Source: Tenrec ecaudatus (lineage: Eukaryota > Chordata > Mammalia > Afrosoricida > Tenrecidae). From it: a DNA stretch of 64,000 nt. The notes below the pieces were generated by a model. It saw only the letters and a list, made by a program, of their open reading frames with translations. It was not told where the DNA came from and did not search any database. The translations under genes and the position numbers were made by a program. The DNA lies in NCBI RefSeq assembly GCF_050624435.1, contig NC_134536.1, positions 144,663,987 to 144,727,986 of the forward strand, in the 5' to 3' direction. This document shows, in pieces, positions 40,001 through 52,349 of this stretch. Position 1 is the first letter of the stretch, and each line of letters begins with the position of its first letter.

Positions 40001-42096
40001 TCTTGGTTACCTAGCGGGCACTTGGACTATGTAGGCTAACTAGGGGGCCCTTTGACGATCTAGGTTACCTAGTGGGTACTTTAACTATCTAGGTTACCTA
40101 GCGGGCACTTGGACTATGTACGTTTCCTAGCAGGCACTTGGACTATCTATGTTAACTAGCGGGCACTTGGAATATGTAGGTTAACTAGCGGACACTTGCA
40201 CTATGTAGGTTACCTAGCAGGCACTTGGACTATCTAGGTTAACTAGCGGGCACTTGGACTATGTAGGTCAACTAGCGGGCCCTTGGACTATCTAGGTTAG
40301 CCAACGGGAACTGAGATTATGTAGGTTAACTAGCGGGCACTTGGAATATGTAGGTAAAATAGCGGACACGGGCACTATGAAGATCAACTAGCGGGCCCAT
40401 GGACTATGTAGGTTTACTAGCGGGCCCTTGGACTATCTAGGTTCCCTAAAGGGCACTTGGACTATCTAGGTTACCGAACGGGCACTTGGACTATCTAGGT
40501 TACCTAGCGGGCACTTGGACTATGTAGGCTAACTAGGGGGCCCTTGGACGATCTAGGTTACCTAGCGGGTTCTTGAACAATCTAGGTTAACTAGCGGGCA
40601 CTTGCAGTATCTAGGTTACCTAGCGGGCACTTGGACTATGTACGTTCCCTAGCGGGCACTTGGACTATCTATGTTAACTAGCGGGCACTTGGAATATGTA
40701 GGTTAACTAGCGGACACATGCACTATGTAGGTTACCTAGCAGGCACTTGGACTATCTAGGTTAACTAGCGGGCACTTGGACTATCTAGGATAACTAGCGT
40801 GCACTTGGACTATGTAGGTTCCTTAGCGGGCACTTGGACTATCTAGGTTGCCTAGCGGGCACTTGGACGATATATGTTAACTAGCGTGCCCTTGGAATAT
40901 CTAGGTTACGTAGCGGGCACTTGGTATATAGGTTAACTAGCGGGCACTTGGACTATGTAGGTTAACTAAAGGACACTTGGACTATCTAGGTTAACTAGTG
41001 GGCCCTTGGACTATGTAGGTTAACTAGCGGGCACTTGGACAATCTAGGTTAACTAGCTGGCACTTGAAAGATCTAGGATAACTAGCGGGCACTTGGACTA
41101 TCAAAGTAAACAAGTGAGCCCTTGGACTATGTAGGTTAACTAGCGGGCCCTTGGACTATCAAGGCTACCTAGCGGGCACTTGGATTATATAGGTTACCTG
41201 GCAGGCACTTGAACTATCTACGTTACCTAGCGGGTACTTGGAGTATGTAGGTTATCTACCGGGCTGTTGGATTATCTAGGTTACAGAGCGGGCACTTGGA
41301 CTATCTAGGTTAACTAACGGGCACTTGGACTATGTAGGTTCCCTAGCGGGCCCTTGGACTATGTAGGTTCCCTATCAGGCACTTGGACTATGTGGGTTCC
41401 CTAGCGGGCATTTGGACTATCTAGGTTACTTAACGGGCACTTGGACTATATAGGTCCCCTAGCGGGCACTTGGATTATGTAGGTTCCCTATCGGGCACAT
41501 GGACTATGTAGGTTAATTAGCGGGCATTTGGACCATGTAGGTTCCCTATCGGGCACTTGGAGAATGTAGGTTAACTAGGGGGCACTAGGACAATGTACGT
41601 TGCCTAGCGGGCCCTTGGACTATCTAGGTTACATAGAGGGAACCTAGACTATGTAGGTTAACTAGTGGGCACTTGGACTATCTAGGTTACCTAGCAGGCA
41701 TTTGGACTATGTACGTTCCCTAGCAGGCCCTTGGACTATCTAGGTTACCTAGCGGGCACTTAGACTATGTATGTTACCTAGCGGGCACTTGGACTATGTA
41801 TGTTTCCTAGCAGGTACTTGGACTAGATAGGTTCCCTAGTGGGCACAAGTTCTATCTAGGTTAATTAGCAGGCACTTGGACCATCTAGGTTAACTAGCGG
41901 GCATTTGGACTATTAGGGCCCCTAGCGGGCATTTGGACTATATTGGTTACCTAGCGGGCACTTGGACTATGTAGGTTAACGAACGGGCACTTGGACTATG
42001 TTGGTAACCTAGTGGTCACTTGAAATGTCTAGGTTACCTCGCGGGCACTTGGACTATGTAGGTTAACTAGCGGGCACTTGGACTATGTACGTTCCC
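34060..42096 (+). repeat. Higher-order repeat copy H3 (8,037 bp, full form)
   Basis: Third HOR copy and the reference for the full unit, about 277 monomers. Landmarks are TTTTATGGCCCC (about 34,277), the 28-bp monomer (37,259), CTATAACGAACGGG (39,658) and GGTATATAGG (about 40,925). It carries three single-monomer insertions that H4 lacks: near 34,546 (CAATTGGATTATATAGG), near 35,185 and near 36,325. It lacks one monomer near 38,365 that H2 and H4 have, and one base near 37,498 (CCCAACAGG against CCCTAGCAGG). These account exactly for the offset steps 8,037, 7,950 and 7,980 between H3 and H4. Confidence 0.92.
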
Positions 42097-45000
42097 TAGC
42101 GTGCATGGACTATCTACGTTACCTAGTGGGCACTTGGATTATGTACGTTACCTAGCAGGAACTTGGACTATGTACGTTTCCTAGCGGGTACTTGGACTAG
42201 ATAGGTTCCCTAGCGGGCACTAGGTCTATCTAGGTTAACTAGCGGGCACTTGGACTATCTAGGTTTACTAGCGAGCACTTGGACTATCTAGGTTAACTAG
42301 CGGGCATTTGGACTTTTATGGCCCCTAGCGGGCATTTGGACTATATTGGTTACCTAGCGGGCACTTGGACTATGTAGGATAACGAACGGGCACTTGGACT
42401 ATCTAGGTTAACTTGTTGGCACTTGGACTATGTAGTTTCCCTAGCGGGCATTTGGACTATTTAGGTTACCTAGCGGACACTTGGACTATCTAGGTTGCCT
42501 AGCAGGCACTTTGACTATCTAGGTTAACTAACGGGCACTTGGACTATGTAGGTTGCCTAGCGGGCAATTGGATTATGTAGGTTCACTATCGGGCACTTGG
42601 ACTATCTAGGTTACCTAGCTGGCACTTGAACTATCTACGTTACCTAGCGGTTACTTGGAGTATGTAGGTTACCTACCGGGTTGTTGGAATATCTAGGTTA
42701 CCTAGTGGGCACTTGGACTATCTAGGTTAACTAACGGGCACTTGGACTATGTAGGTTCCCTAGCGGTCCCTTGGACTATGTAAGTTCCCAACGGCCCCTT
42801 GGACTATGTAGGTTAACTAGCGGGCCCTTGGACTATGTAGGTTAACTAGCGGGCACTTGGAATATGTAGGTTAACTAGCGGGCCATTGGACTATGTAGGT
42901 TAACTAGCGGGCACCAGGTCTATCTAGGTTAACTAGCGGGCACTTGGACTATCATGGTTAACTAGCGAGCACTTGGACTATCTAGGTTAACTAGCGGGCA
43001 TTTGGACTATTAGGGCCCATAGCGGGCACTTGGACTATATTGGTTACCTAGCGGGCACTTGGACTATGTAGGTCAACTAGCGGGCACTTGGATTATGTAG
43101 GTTCCCTATCGGGCACTTGGACTATGTAGGTTAACTAGAGGGCATTTGGACTATGTAGGTTACCTAGCGGGCACTTGGACTATCTACGTTACCTAGCGGG
43201 TACTTGGACTATGAAGGTATCCTAGCGGGCACTAGGATTATCTGGGTTACCTAGCGGGCACTTGGACTATGTAGGTTAACTAGAGGCCATTTGGACTATG
43301 TAGGTTACCTAGCGGGCACATGGACTATCTAGGTTACCTAGCTGGCACTTGAACTATCTACGTTACCTAGCGGGTACTTGGACTATGAAGGTTCCCTACC
43401 GGGCACTAGGATTATCTGGGTTACCTAGCGGGCACTTGGACTATGTAGGTTACCTAGCGGGCACTTGGACTATGTAGGTTCGCTATCGGGCACTTGGAAA
43501 ATGTAGGTTAACTAGGGGGCACTAGGACTATGTAGGTTACCTAGCGGGCCCATAGACTATCTAGGTTACCTAGCAGGCATTTGGACTATGTAGGCTCCCT
43601 AGCGGTTATTTGGACTATATAGATTACTTAGCGGGCACTTAGAATTTGTAGGTTACCTAGCGGGCACTTGGACAATCTAGGTTACCTAGCAGGCACTTGA
43701 ACTATCTACGTTACCTAGCGGGTACTTGGAGTATGTAGGTTACCTACCGGGCTGTTGGACTATCTAGGTTACCTAGTGGGCACTTGGACTATCTAGGTTA
43801 ACTAACGGGCACTTGGACTATGTAGGTTAACTAGCGGGCATTTGGACCATGTAGGTTACCAAGCGGGCACTTAGAGAATGTAGGTTAACTAGGGAGCACT
43901 AGGACAATGTAGGTTACCTGGCGGGCCCTTGGACTATCTGGGTTACCTAGGGGGCACCTGCACTATGTAGGTTAACTAGTGGGCACTTGGACTATCTAGG
44001 TTACCTAGCAGGCACGTGGACTATGTACGTTCCCTAGCAGGCCCTTGGACTATCTACGTTACCTAGCGGGCACTTAGACTATGTACGTTACCTAGCGGGC
44101 ACTTGGACTATGTACGTTTCCTAGCGGGTACTTGGACTAGATAGGTTCCCTAGCGGGCACTTGGTCTATCTAGGTTAACTAGCGGGCACTTGGACTATCT
44201 AGGTTAACTAGCGGGCATTTGGAGTATTAGGGCCCCTAGCGGGCATTTGGACTATATTGGTTACCTAGCGGGCACTTGGACTATGTAGGTTAAAGAACGG
44301 GCACTTGGACTATGTCGGTAACCTTGTGGTCACTTGAAATGTCTAGGTTACCTCGCGGGCACTTGGACTATGTAGGTTAACTAGCGGGCACTTGGACTAT
44401 CTAGGTTAACTAGCGGGCCATTGGACTATGTAGGTTAACTAGCGGGCCCTTGGACTACGTAGGTTAACTAGCGGGCCCTTGGACTATGTAGGTTACATAG
44501 TGGGCACTTGGACGATCTAGGTTAACTAGCGGGTACTTGGACTATGTAGGTTAACTAGCGGGCCCTTGGACTATGTAGATTAACTAGCGGCACTTGGACT
44601 ATCTACATTAACTAGCGGGCCCTTGGACTATGTAGATTCCCTGACAGGCACTTGGACTATGTATGTTCCAGAGCGGGCACTTGGACTATGTAGGTTCCCT
44701 AGCAGTCACTTGGACTATGTAGGTTCCAGAGCGGGCACTTGGACTATCTAGGTTCCCTAGCGGGCACTTGTACTATGTAGGTTAATTAGCGGACAATTGG
44801 ACGATCTAGGTTAACTAGCGGGTACTTGGATTATGTAGGTTAACTAGCGGGCCCTTGAACTATGTAGATTAACTAGCGGCACTTGGACTATCTACATTAA
44901 CTAGCGGGTCCTTGGACTATGTAGATTGCCTAGCGGGCACTTGGACAATGTAGGTTCCCTAGCGGGCACTTGGACTCTGTATGTTCCCTACGGACACTTG

Positions 45001-48000
45001 AACTATGTAAGTTAACTACCGGGCACTTGGACTATGTAGGTTAACTAGCGGGCCCTTGGACTATCTAGGTTACCTAGCGGGCACTTGGACTATGTAGGTT
45101 AACTACCGGTCACTTGCATTATCTAGGTTACCGAATGGGCATTTGGACTATGTAGGTAACCTAGCGGGCACTTGGAGAGTCTAGTTTACCTAGGGGGCAC
45201 TTGGACTTCTAGGTTAATGAACGGGCACATGGACTATGTATGTTGCATAGCGGGCAATTGGACTATCTAGTTTAGGTAACGGGCACAAGAACTATCTAGT
45301 TTACCTAGCTGGCACTTGAACTATCTACGATAAAGCGGGTTCTTGGAGTATGTAGGTTACCTAGCGGGCTGTTGGACTATCTAAGTTACCAAGCGGGCAC
45401 TGGGACTATCTAGGTTAACTAAGGGGCACTTGGACTATGTAGGTTCCCTAGCAGGCCCATGGACTATGTAGGTTCCCTAGCGAGCACTTGGAATATGTGG
45501 GTTCCCTAGCGGGCATTTGGACAATCTAGGTTAACTAACGGGCACTTGGACTCTGTAGCTTCCCTAGCGGGCACTTGGATTATGTAGGTTCCCTATCGGG
45601 CACTTGGACTATGTAGGTTAACTAGCGGGCATTTGGACTATGTAGGTTACCTAGCGGGCACTTGGACTATGTAGGTTACCTAGCGGGCACATGGACTATA
45701 TAGGTTCCCTATCGGGCATTTGGACTATGTAGGTTACCTAGCGGGCCCTTGGACTATCTATGTTACCTCGGGGGAACCTGGACTATGCAGGTTACCTAGC
45801 GGGTACTTGGACTATGTACGTTCCCTAGCGGGCACTTGGACTCTGTATGTTACCTAGTGGGCACTTGGACTATGTACGTTACCTAGCGGACACTTGGACT
45901 ATCTAGGTTACCTAGCAGGCACTTTGACTATCTAGGTTAACTAAGGGGCACTTGGACTATGTAGTTTGCCTAGCGGGCACTTGGATTATGTAGGTTCACT
46001 ATCGGGCACTTGGACTATGTAGGTTAACTAGTGGACACTTGCACTATGTAGGTTAACTAGCGGGCCCATTTACTATGTAGGTTAACTAGCGGGCACTTGG
46101 ACGATCTAGGTAACTAGCGGGCACTTGGACGATATAGGTTAACTAGCGGGCACTTGGATTATCTAGGTTAGCTAGCGGGCTCTTGCACTATGTAGGTTAA
46201 CTAGCGGGCCCATTGACTATGTAGGTTAACTAGCGGGCACTTGGACGATCTAGGTTAACTAGCGGGCCCTTGGACGATATAGGTTAACTAGCGGGCCCTT
46301 GGACTATCTAGGTTACCTAGCGGGCACTTGGACTATGTAGGTTCCCTAGCGGGCATTTGGACTATATAGATAACCTAGCGGGCACTTAGACTTTGTAGGT
46401 TACCTAGCTGGCACTTGAACTATCTACGTTGCCTAGCAGGTTCTTGGAGTATGTAGGTTACCTAGCGGGCTGTTGGACTATCTAGGTTACCTAGCAGGCA
46501 TTGGACTATCTAGGTTAACTAACGGAAACTTGGACTATGTATGTTCCCTATCGGGCACTTGGACTAGGTAGGTTCCCTAGCGGGCACTTGGTCTATCTAG
46601 GTTAACTAGTGGGCACTTGGACTATCTAGGTTAACTAGCGAGCACTTGGACTATCTAGGATAACTAGCAGGCACTTGGACTATTAGGGTCTTTAGCGGGC
46701 ATTTGGACTATATAGGTTACCTAGCGGGCACTTGGACTATGTAGGTTAACGAGCAGGCACTTGGACTATGTAGGTAACCTAGTGGTCACTTGAACTGTCT
46801 AGGTTACCTAGCGGGCAATTGGACTATGTAGGTTAACTAGCGGGCACTTGGACTATCTAGGTTAACTAGCGCGCCCTTGGACGATGTAGGTTAACCAGCG
46901 GGCCCTTGGACTATGTAGGTTAACTAGCGGGCCCTTGGACTATGTAGGTTAACTAGCGTGCACTTGGAAGATCTAGGTAAACTAGCGGGTACTTGGACTA
47001 TGTAGGTTAACTAGCGGGCCTTTGGACTATGTAGGTTAACTAGCGGGCCTTTGGACTATGTAGATTAACTAGCTGCACTTGGACTATCTATGTTAACTAG
47101 CGGGCCCTTGGACTATGTAGATTGCCTAGCGGGCACTTGGACTATGTAAGTTCCCTAGCGCGCACTTGGACTCTGCATGTTCCTTACGGACACTTGAACT
47201 ATGTAAGTTAACTACCGGGCCCTTGGACGATGTAGGTTAACTAGCGGGCCCTTGCACTATGTAGGCTAACTAGCGGGCCCATGGATTATGTAGGTTTACT
47301 AGCAGGCACTTGGACTATCTAGGTTAACCAGCGGGCACTTGGACTATGTAGTTTCCCTAGCGGGCATTTGGACTATTTATGTTACCTCGCGGGCACTTGG
47401 ACTATGTAGGTTACCTAGCGGGCACTTGGACTATCTAGGTTACCTAGCAGGCACTCTGACTATCTAGGTTAACTAACAGGCACTTGGACTATGTAGGTTG
47501 CCTAGAGGGCACTTGGATTATGTAGGTTCCCTATCGCGCACTTTGACTATGTAGGTTAACTAGCGGGCACTTGGACTGTCTAGGTTACCTAGTGGGCACT
47601 TGGATTATCTCAGTTAACGAACGGGCACTTGGATTATCTATAACGAACGGGCACTTGGAATATGTAGGTTACCTAACCGCCACTTGGACTATCTAGATTA
47701 GCTAACAGGCACTTGGACTATCTAGGTTCCCTTGAGGGCACTTGTACTATCTAGGTTACCTAGCTGGCACTTTGACTATGTAAGTCAACTAGCGGGCCAT
47801 TGGAGTATCTAGGATAGCCAACGGGCACTTAGATTATGTAGCTTAACTAGCTGGAACATGGAATATGTAGGTTAAGGAGCGGACACTTTCACAATGAAGG
47901 TTAACTAGCGGGCACATGGACTATGTAGGTTTACTATCGGGCCCTTGGCTATCTAGGTTCCCTAAAGGGCACTTGGACTATCTTGGTTACCTAGCGGGCA

Positions 48001-50010
48001 CTTGAACTATGTAGGCTAACTAGGGGGCCCTTTGACGATCTAGGTTACCTAGTGGGTACTTTAACTATCTAGGTTACCTAGCGGGCACTTGGACTATGTA
48101 CGTTTCCTAGCAGGCACTTGGACTATCTATGTTAACTAGCGGGCACTTGGAATATGTAGGTTAACTAGCGGACACTTGCACTATGTAGGTTACCTAGCAG
48201 GCACTTGGACTATCTAGGTTAACTAGCGGGCACTTGGACTATGTAGGTCAACTAGCGGGCCCTTGGACTATCTAGGTTAGCCAACGGGAACTGAGATTAT
48301 GTAGGTTAACTAGCGGGCACTTGGAATATGTAGGTAAAATAGCGGACACGGGCACTATGAAGATCAACTAGCGGGCCCATGGACTATGTAGGTTTACTAG
48401 CGGGCCCTTGGACTATCTAGGTTCCCTAAAGGGCACTTGGACTATCTAGGTTACCGAACGGGCACTTGGACTATCTAGGTTACCTAGCGGGCACTTGGAC
48501 TATGTAGGCTAACTAGGGGGCCCTTGGACGATCTAGGTTACCTAGCGGGTTCTTGAACTATCTAGGTTAACTAGCGGGCACTTGCAGTATCTAGGTTACC
48601 TAGCGGGCACTTGGACTATGTACGTTCCCTAGCGGGCACTTGGACTATCTATGTTAACTAGCGGGCACTTGGAATATGTAGGTTAACTAGCGGACACATG
48701 CACTATGTAGGTTACCTAGCAGGCACTTGGACTATCTAGGTTAACTAGCGGGCACTTGGACTATCTAGGATAACTAGCGTGCACTTGGACTATGTAGGTT
48801 CCTTAGCGGGCACTTGGACTATCTAGGTTGCCTAGCGGGCACTTGGACGATATAGGTTAACTAGCGTGCCCTTGGAATATCTAGGTTACGTAGCGGGCAC
48901 TTGGTATAAAAGTTAACTAGCGGGCACTTGGACTATGTAGGTTAACTAGAGGACACGTGGACTATCTAGGTTAATTAGTGGACCCTTGGACTATGTAGGT
49001 TAACTAGCGGGCACTTGGACAATCTAGGTTAACTAGCGGGCACTTGAAAGATCTAGGATAACTAGCGGGCACTTGGACTATCAAAGTAAACAAGTGAGCC
49101 CTTGGACTATGTAGGTTAACTAGCGGGCCCTTGGACTATCAAGGCTACCTAGCGGGCACTTGGATTATATAGGTTACCTGGCAGGCACTTGAACTATCTA
49201 CGTTACCTAGCGGGTACTTGGAGTATGTAGGTTATCTACCGGGCTGTTGGATTATCTAGGTTACCGAGCGGGCACTTGGACTATCTAGGTTAACTAACGG
49301 GCACTTGGACTATGTAGGTTCCCTAGCGGGCCCTTGGACTATGTAGGTTCCCTATCGGGCACTTGGACTATGTGGGTTCCCTAGCGGGCATTTGGACTAT
49401 CTAGGTTACCTAACGGGCACTTGGACTATATAGGTCCCCTAGCGGGCACTTGGATTATGTAGGTTCCCTATCGGGCACTTGGAGAATGTAGGTTAACTAG
49501 GGGGCACTAGGACAATGTAGGTTGCCTAGCGGGCCCTTGGACTATCTAGGTTACATTGGGGGAACCTAGACTATGTAGGTTAACTAGTGGGCACTTGGAC
49601 TATCTAGGTTACCTAGCAGGCATTTGGACTATGTACGTTCCCTAGCAGGCCCTTGGACTATCTAGGTTACCTAGCGGGCACTTAGACTATGTATGTTACC
49701 TAGCGGGCACTTGGACTTTGTATGTTTCCTAGCGGGTACTTGGACTAGATAGGTTCCCTAGTGGGCACAAGTTCTATCTAGGTTAATTAGCAGGCACTTG
49801 GACCATCTAGGTTAACTAGCGGGCATTTGGACTATTAGGGCCCCTAGCGGGCATTTGGACTATATTGGTTACCTAGCGGGCACTTGGACTATGTAGGTTA
49901 ACGAACGGGCACTTGGACTATGTTGGTAACCTAGTGGTCACTTGAAATGTCTAGTTTACCTCGCGGGCACTTGGACTATGTAGGTTAACTAGCGGGCACT
50001 TGGACTATGT
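42097..50010 (+). repeat. Higher-order repeat copy H4 (full form, interrupted at its end)
   Basis: Fourth HOR copy. It aligns with H3 at offsets of 7,950-8,037 bp over about 7.3 kb. Landmarks are TTTTATGGCCCC (about 42,314), the 28-bp monomer (45,209), CTATAACGAACGGG (47,638) and a GGTATAAAAG variant of the 27-bp monomer (about 48,902). Near 49,470 it lacks a few monomers present in H3 (the CATGGAC and GACCATG units at 41.5 kb). At about 50,010, where a fifth copy should begin with the TAGCGTGCATGG marker, the sequence instead enters a different set of monomers. Its last 1.9 kb also forms the start of the 4.2-kb duplication. Confidence 0.9.
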
Positions 50011-52349
50011 AGATTAACTAGCGGCACTTGAATTATCTACATTAACTAGCGGGCCCTTGGACTATGTAGATTCCCTAGCGGGCATTTGGACTATTTAGGT
50101 TACCTAGCGGGCACTTGGACTATGTAGGTTACCTAGCGGGCACTTGGACTATCTAGGTTACCTAGGAGGCACTTTGACTATCTAGGTTAACTAAAGGGCA
50201 CTTGGACTATCAAAGTGAAAAAGTGAGCCCTTGAACTATGTAGGTTAACTAGCGGGCCCTTGGACTATCTAGGTTACCTAGCGGGCACTTGGACTATATA
50301 GGTTACCTAGCGGGCACTTGGACTATCTAGGCTACCTGGCAGGCACTTGAACTATCTACGTTACCTAGCGGGTACTTGGAGTATGTAGGTTACCTACCGG
50401 GCTGTTGGACTATCTAGGTTACCTAGCGGGCACATGGACTATCTAGGTTAACTAACGGGCACTTGGACTATGTAGGTTCCCTAGCGGGCCCTTGGACTAT
50501 GTAGGTTCCCTATCGGGCACTTGGACTATGTGGGTTCCCTAGCGGGCATTTGGACTATCTAGGTGACCTAACGGGCACTTGGACTATATAGGTTCCCTAG
50601 CGGGCACTTGGATTATGTAGGTTCCCTATCGGGCACTTGGACTTTGTAGGTTAACTAGCGGGCATTTGGACCATGTAGTTTACCTATTGGGTACTTGGAC
50701 TATGTAGGTTACCTATCGGGCACTTGGAGAATGTAGGTTAACTAGGGGGGACTAGGACAATGTAGGTTACCTAGCGGGCCCTTGGACTATCTAGGTTACC
50801 TAGGGGGAACCTGGACTATGTAGGTTAACTAGTGGGCACTTGGACAATCTAGGTTACCTAGCAGGCATTTGGACTATGTACGTTCCCTAGCAGGCCCTTG
50901 GACTATCTAGGTTACCTAGCGGGCACTTAGACTATGTATGTTACCTAGCGGGCACTTGGACTATGTACGTTTCCTAGCGGGTACTTGGACTAGATAGGTT
51001 CCCTAGCGGGCACTTGGTCTATCTAGGTTAACTAGCGGGCACTTGGACTATCTAGGTGACCTAACGGGCACATGGACTATATAGGTTCCCTAGCGGGCAC
51101 TTGCATTATGTAGGTTCCCTATCGGGCACTTGGACTTTGTAGGTTAACTAGCGGGCATTTGGACCATGTAGTTTACCTAGCGGGCACTTGGACTATGTAC
51201 ATTTCCTAGCGGGTACTTGGACTAGATAGGTTCCCTAGCGGGCACTTGGTCTATCTAGGTTAACTAGCGGGCACTTGGACTATCTAGGTTAACTATCGGG
51301 CATTTGGACTATCAGGGCCCCTAGCGGGCATTTGAACTATATTGGTTACCTAGCGGGCACTTGGACTATGTAGGGTAACGAACGGGCACTTGGACTATAG
51401 GTAGCCTAGTGGTCACTTGAAATGTTTAGGTTACCTCTCGGGCACTTGGACTATGTAGGTTAACTAGCTGGCACTTGGACTATGTAGATTAACTAGCGGC
51501 ACTTGGATTATCTACATTAACTAGCGGGCCCTTGGACTATGTAGATTCCCTAGCGGGCACTTGGACTATCTAGGTTACCTAGCAGGCACTTTGACTATCT
51601 AGGTTAACTAAAGGGCACTTGGACTATGTAGGTTAACTAGCGGGCACTTGGACTGTCTAAGTTACCTAGTGGGCACTTGGATTATATCGGTTAACGAATG
51701 GGCAATTGGATTATCTAGGTTAACGAACGGGCACTTGGACTATGTAGGTTACCTAGCCGCCACATGGACTATCTAGGTTAGCTATCAGGCACTTTTACAA
51801 TCTAGGTAACCTAGCTGGCACTTTGACTATGTAAGTCAACTAGTGGGCCCTTGGACTATATAGGTTAGCCAACGGGCACTTAGATTATGTAGGTTAACTA
51901 GCGGGCACTTGGGCTATCTATGTTAACTAGCGGGCACTTGTAATATGTAGGTTAACTAGCAGACACTTGCAATAGGTAGGTTACCTAGCAGGCACTTGGA
52001 CTATCTAGGTTAACTAACGGGCACTTGGACTATCTAGGAAAACTAGCATGCACTTGGACTATGTAGGTTCCTTAGCGGGCACTTGGACTATCTAGGTTGC
52101 CTCGCGGGCACTTGGACGATAGAGGTTAACTAGCGTGCCCTTGGAATATCTAGGTTACGTAGTGGGCACTTGGTATATAGGTTAACTAGTGGGCCCTTGG
52201 AATATGTAGTTTAACTAGCGGGCACTTGGACAATCTAGGTTAACTAGAGGGCACTTGGAAGATCGAGGTTAACTAGCGGGCACTTGGACTATCAAAGTGA
52301 ACATGTGAGCCCTTGGATTATGTAGGTTAACTAGCGGGCCCTTGGAGTA
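48068..52349 (+). repeat. 4.2-kb tandem duplication, copy A
   Basis: Copy A joins the last 1.9 kb of HOR copy H4 to about 2.3 kb of different monomers (50,011-52,349). The whole chimera is repeated in copy B. Offsets: 4,282 bp at ACGTTTCCTAGCAGG (48,099 and 52,381), 4,195 at GGGAACTGAG (48,286 and 52,481), 4,194 at AAGTTCTATC (49,769 and 53,963) and 4,165 at GCACTTGGTA (52,166 and 56,331). The steps are three monomers (87 bp), one base, and one monomer (29 bp), lacking in turn from copy B. Confidence 0.92.

Noticed and set aside
49980..50060. Transposon insertion at the HOR break
   Set aside because: Both sides are standard monomers in unbroken 29-bp phase, with no foreign sequence, terminal repeat or target duplication.
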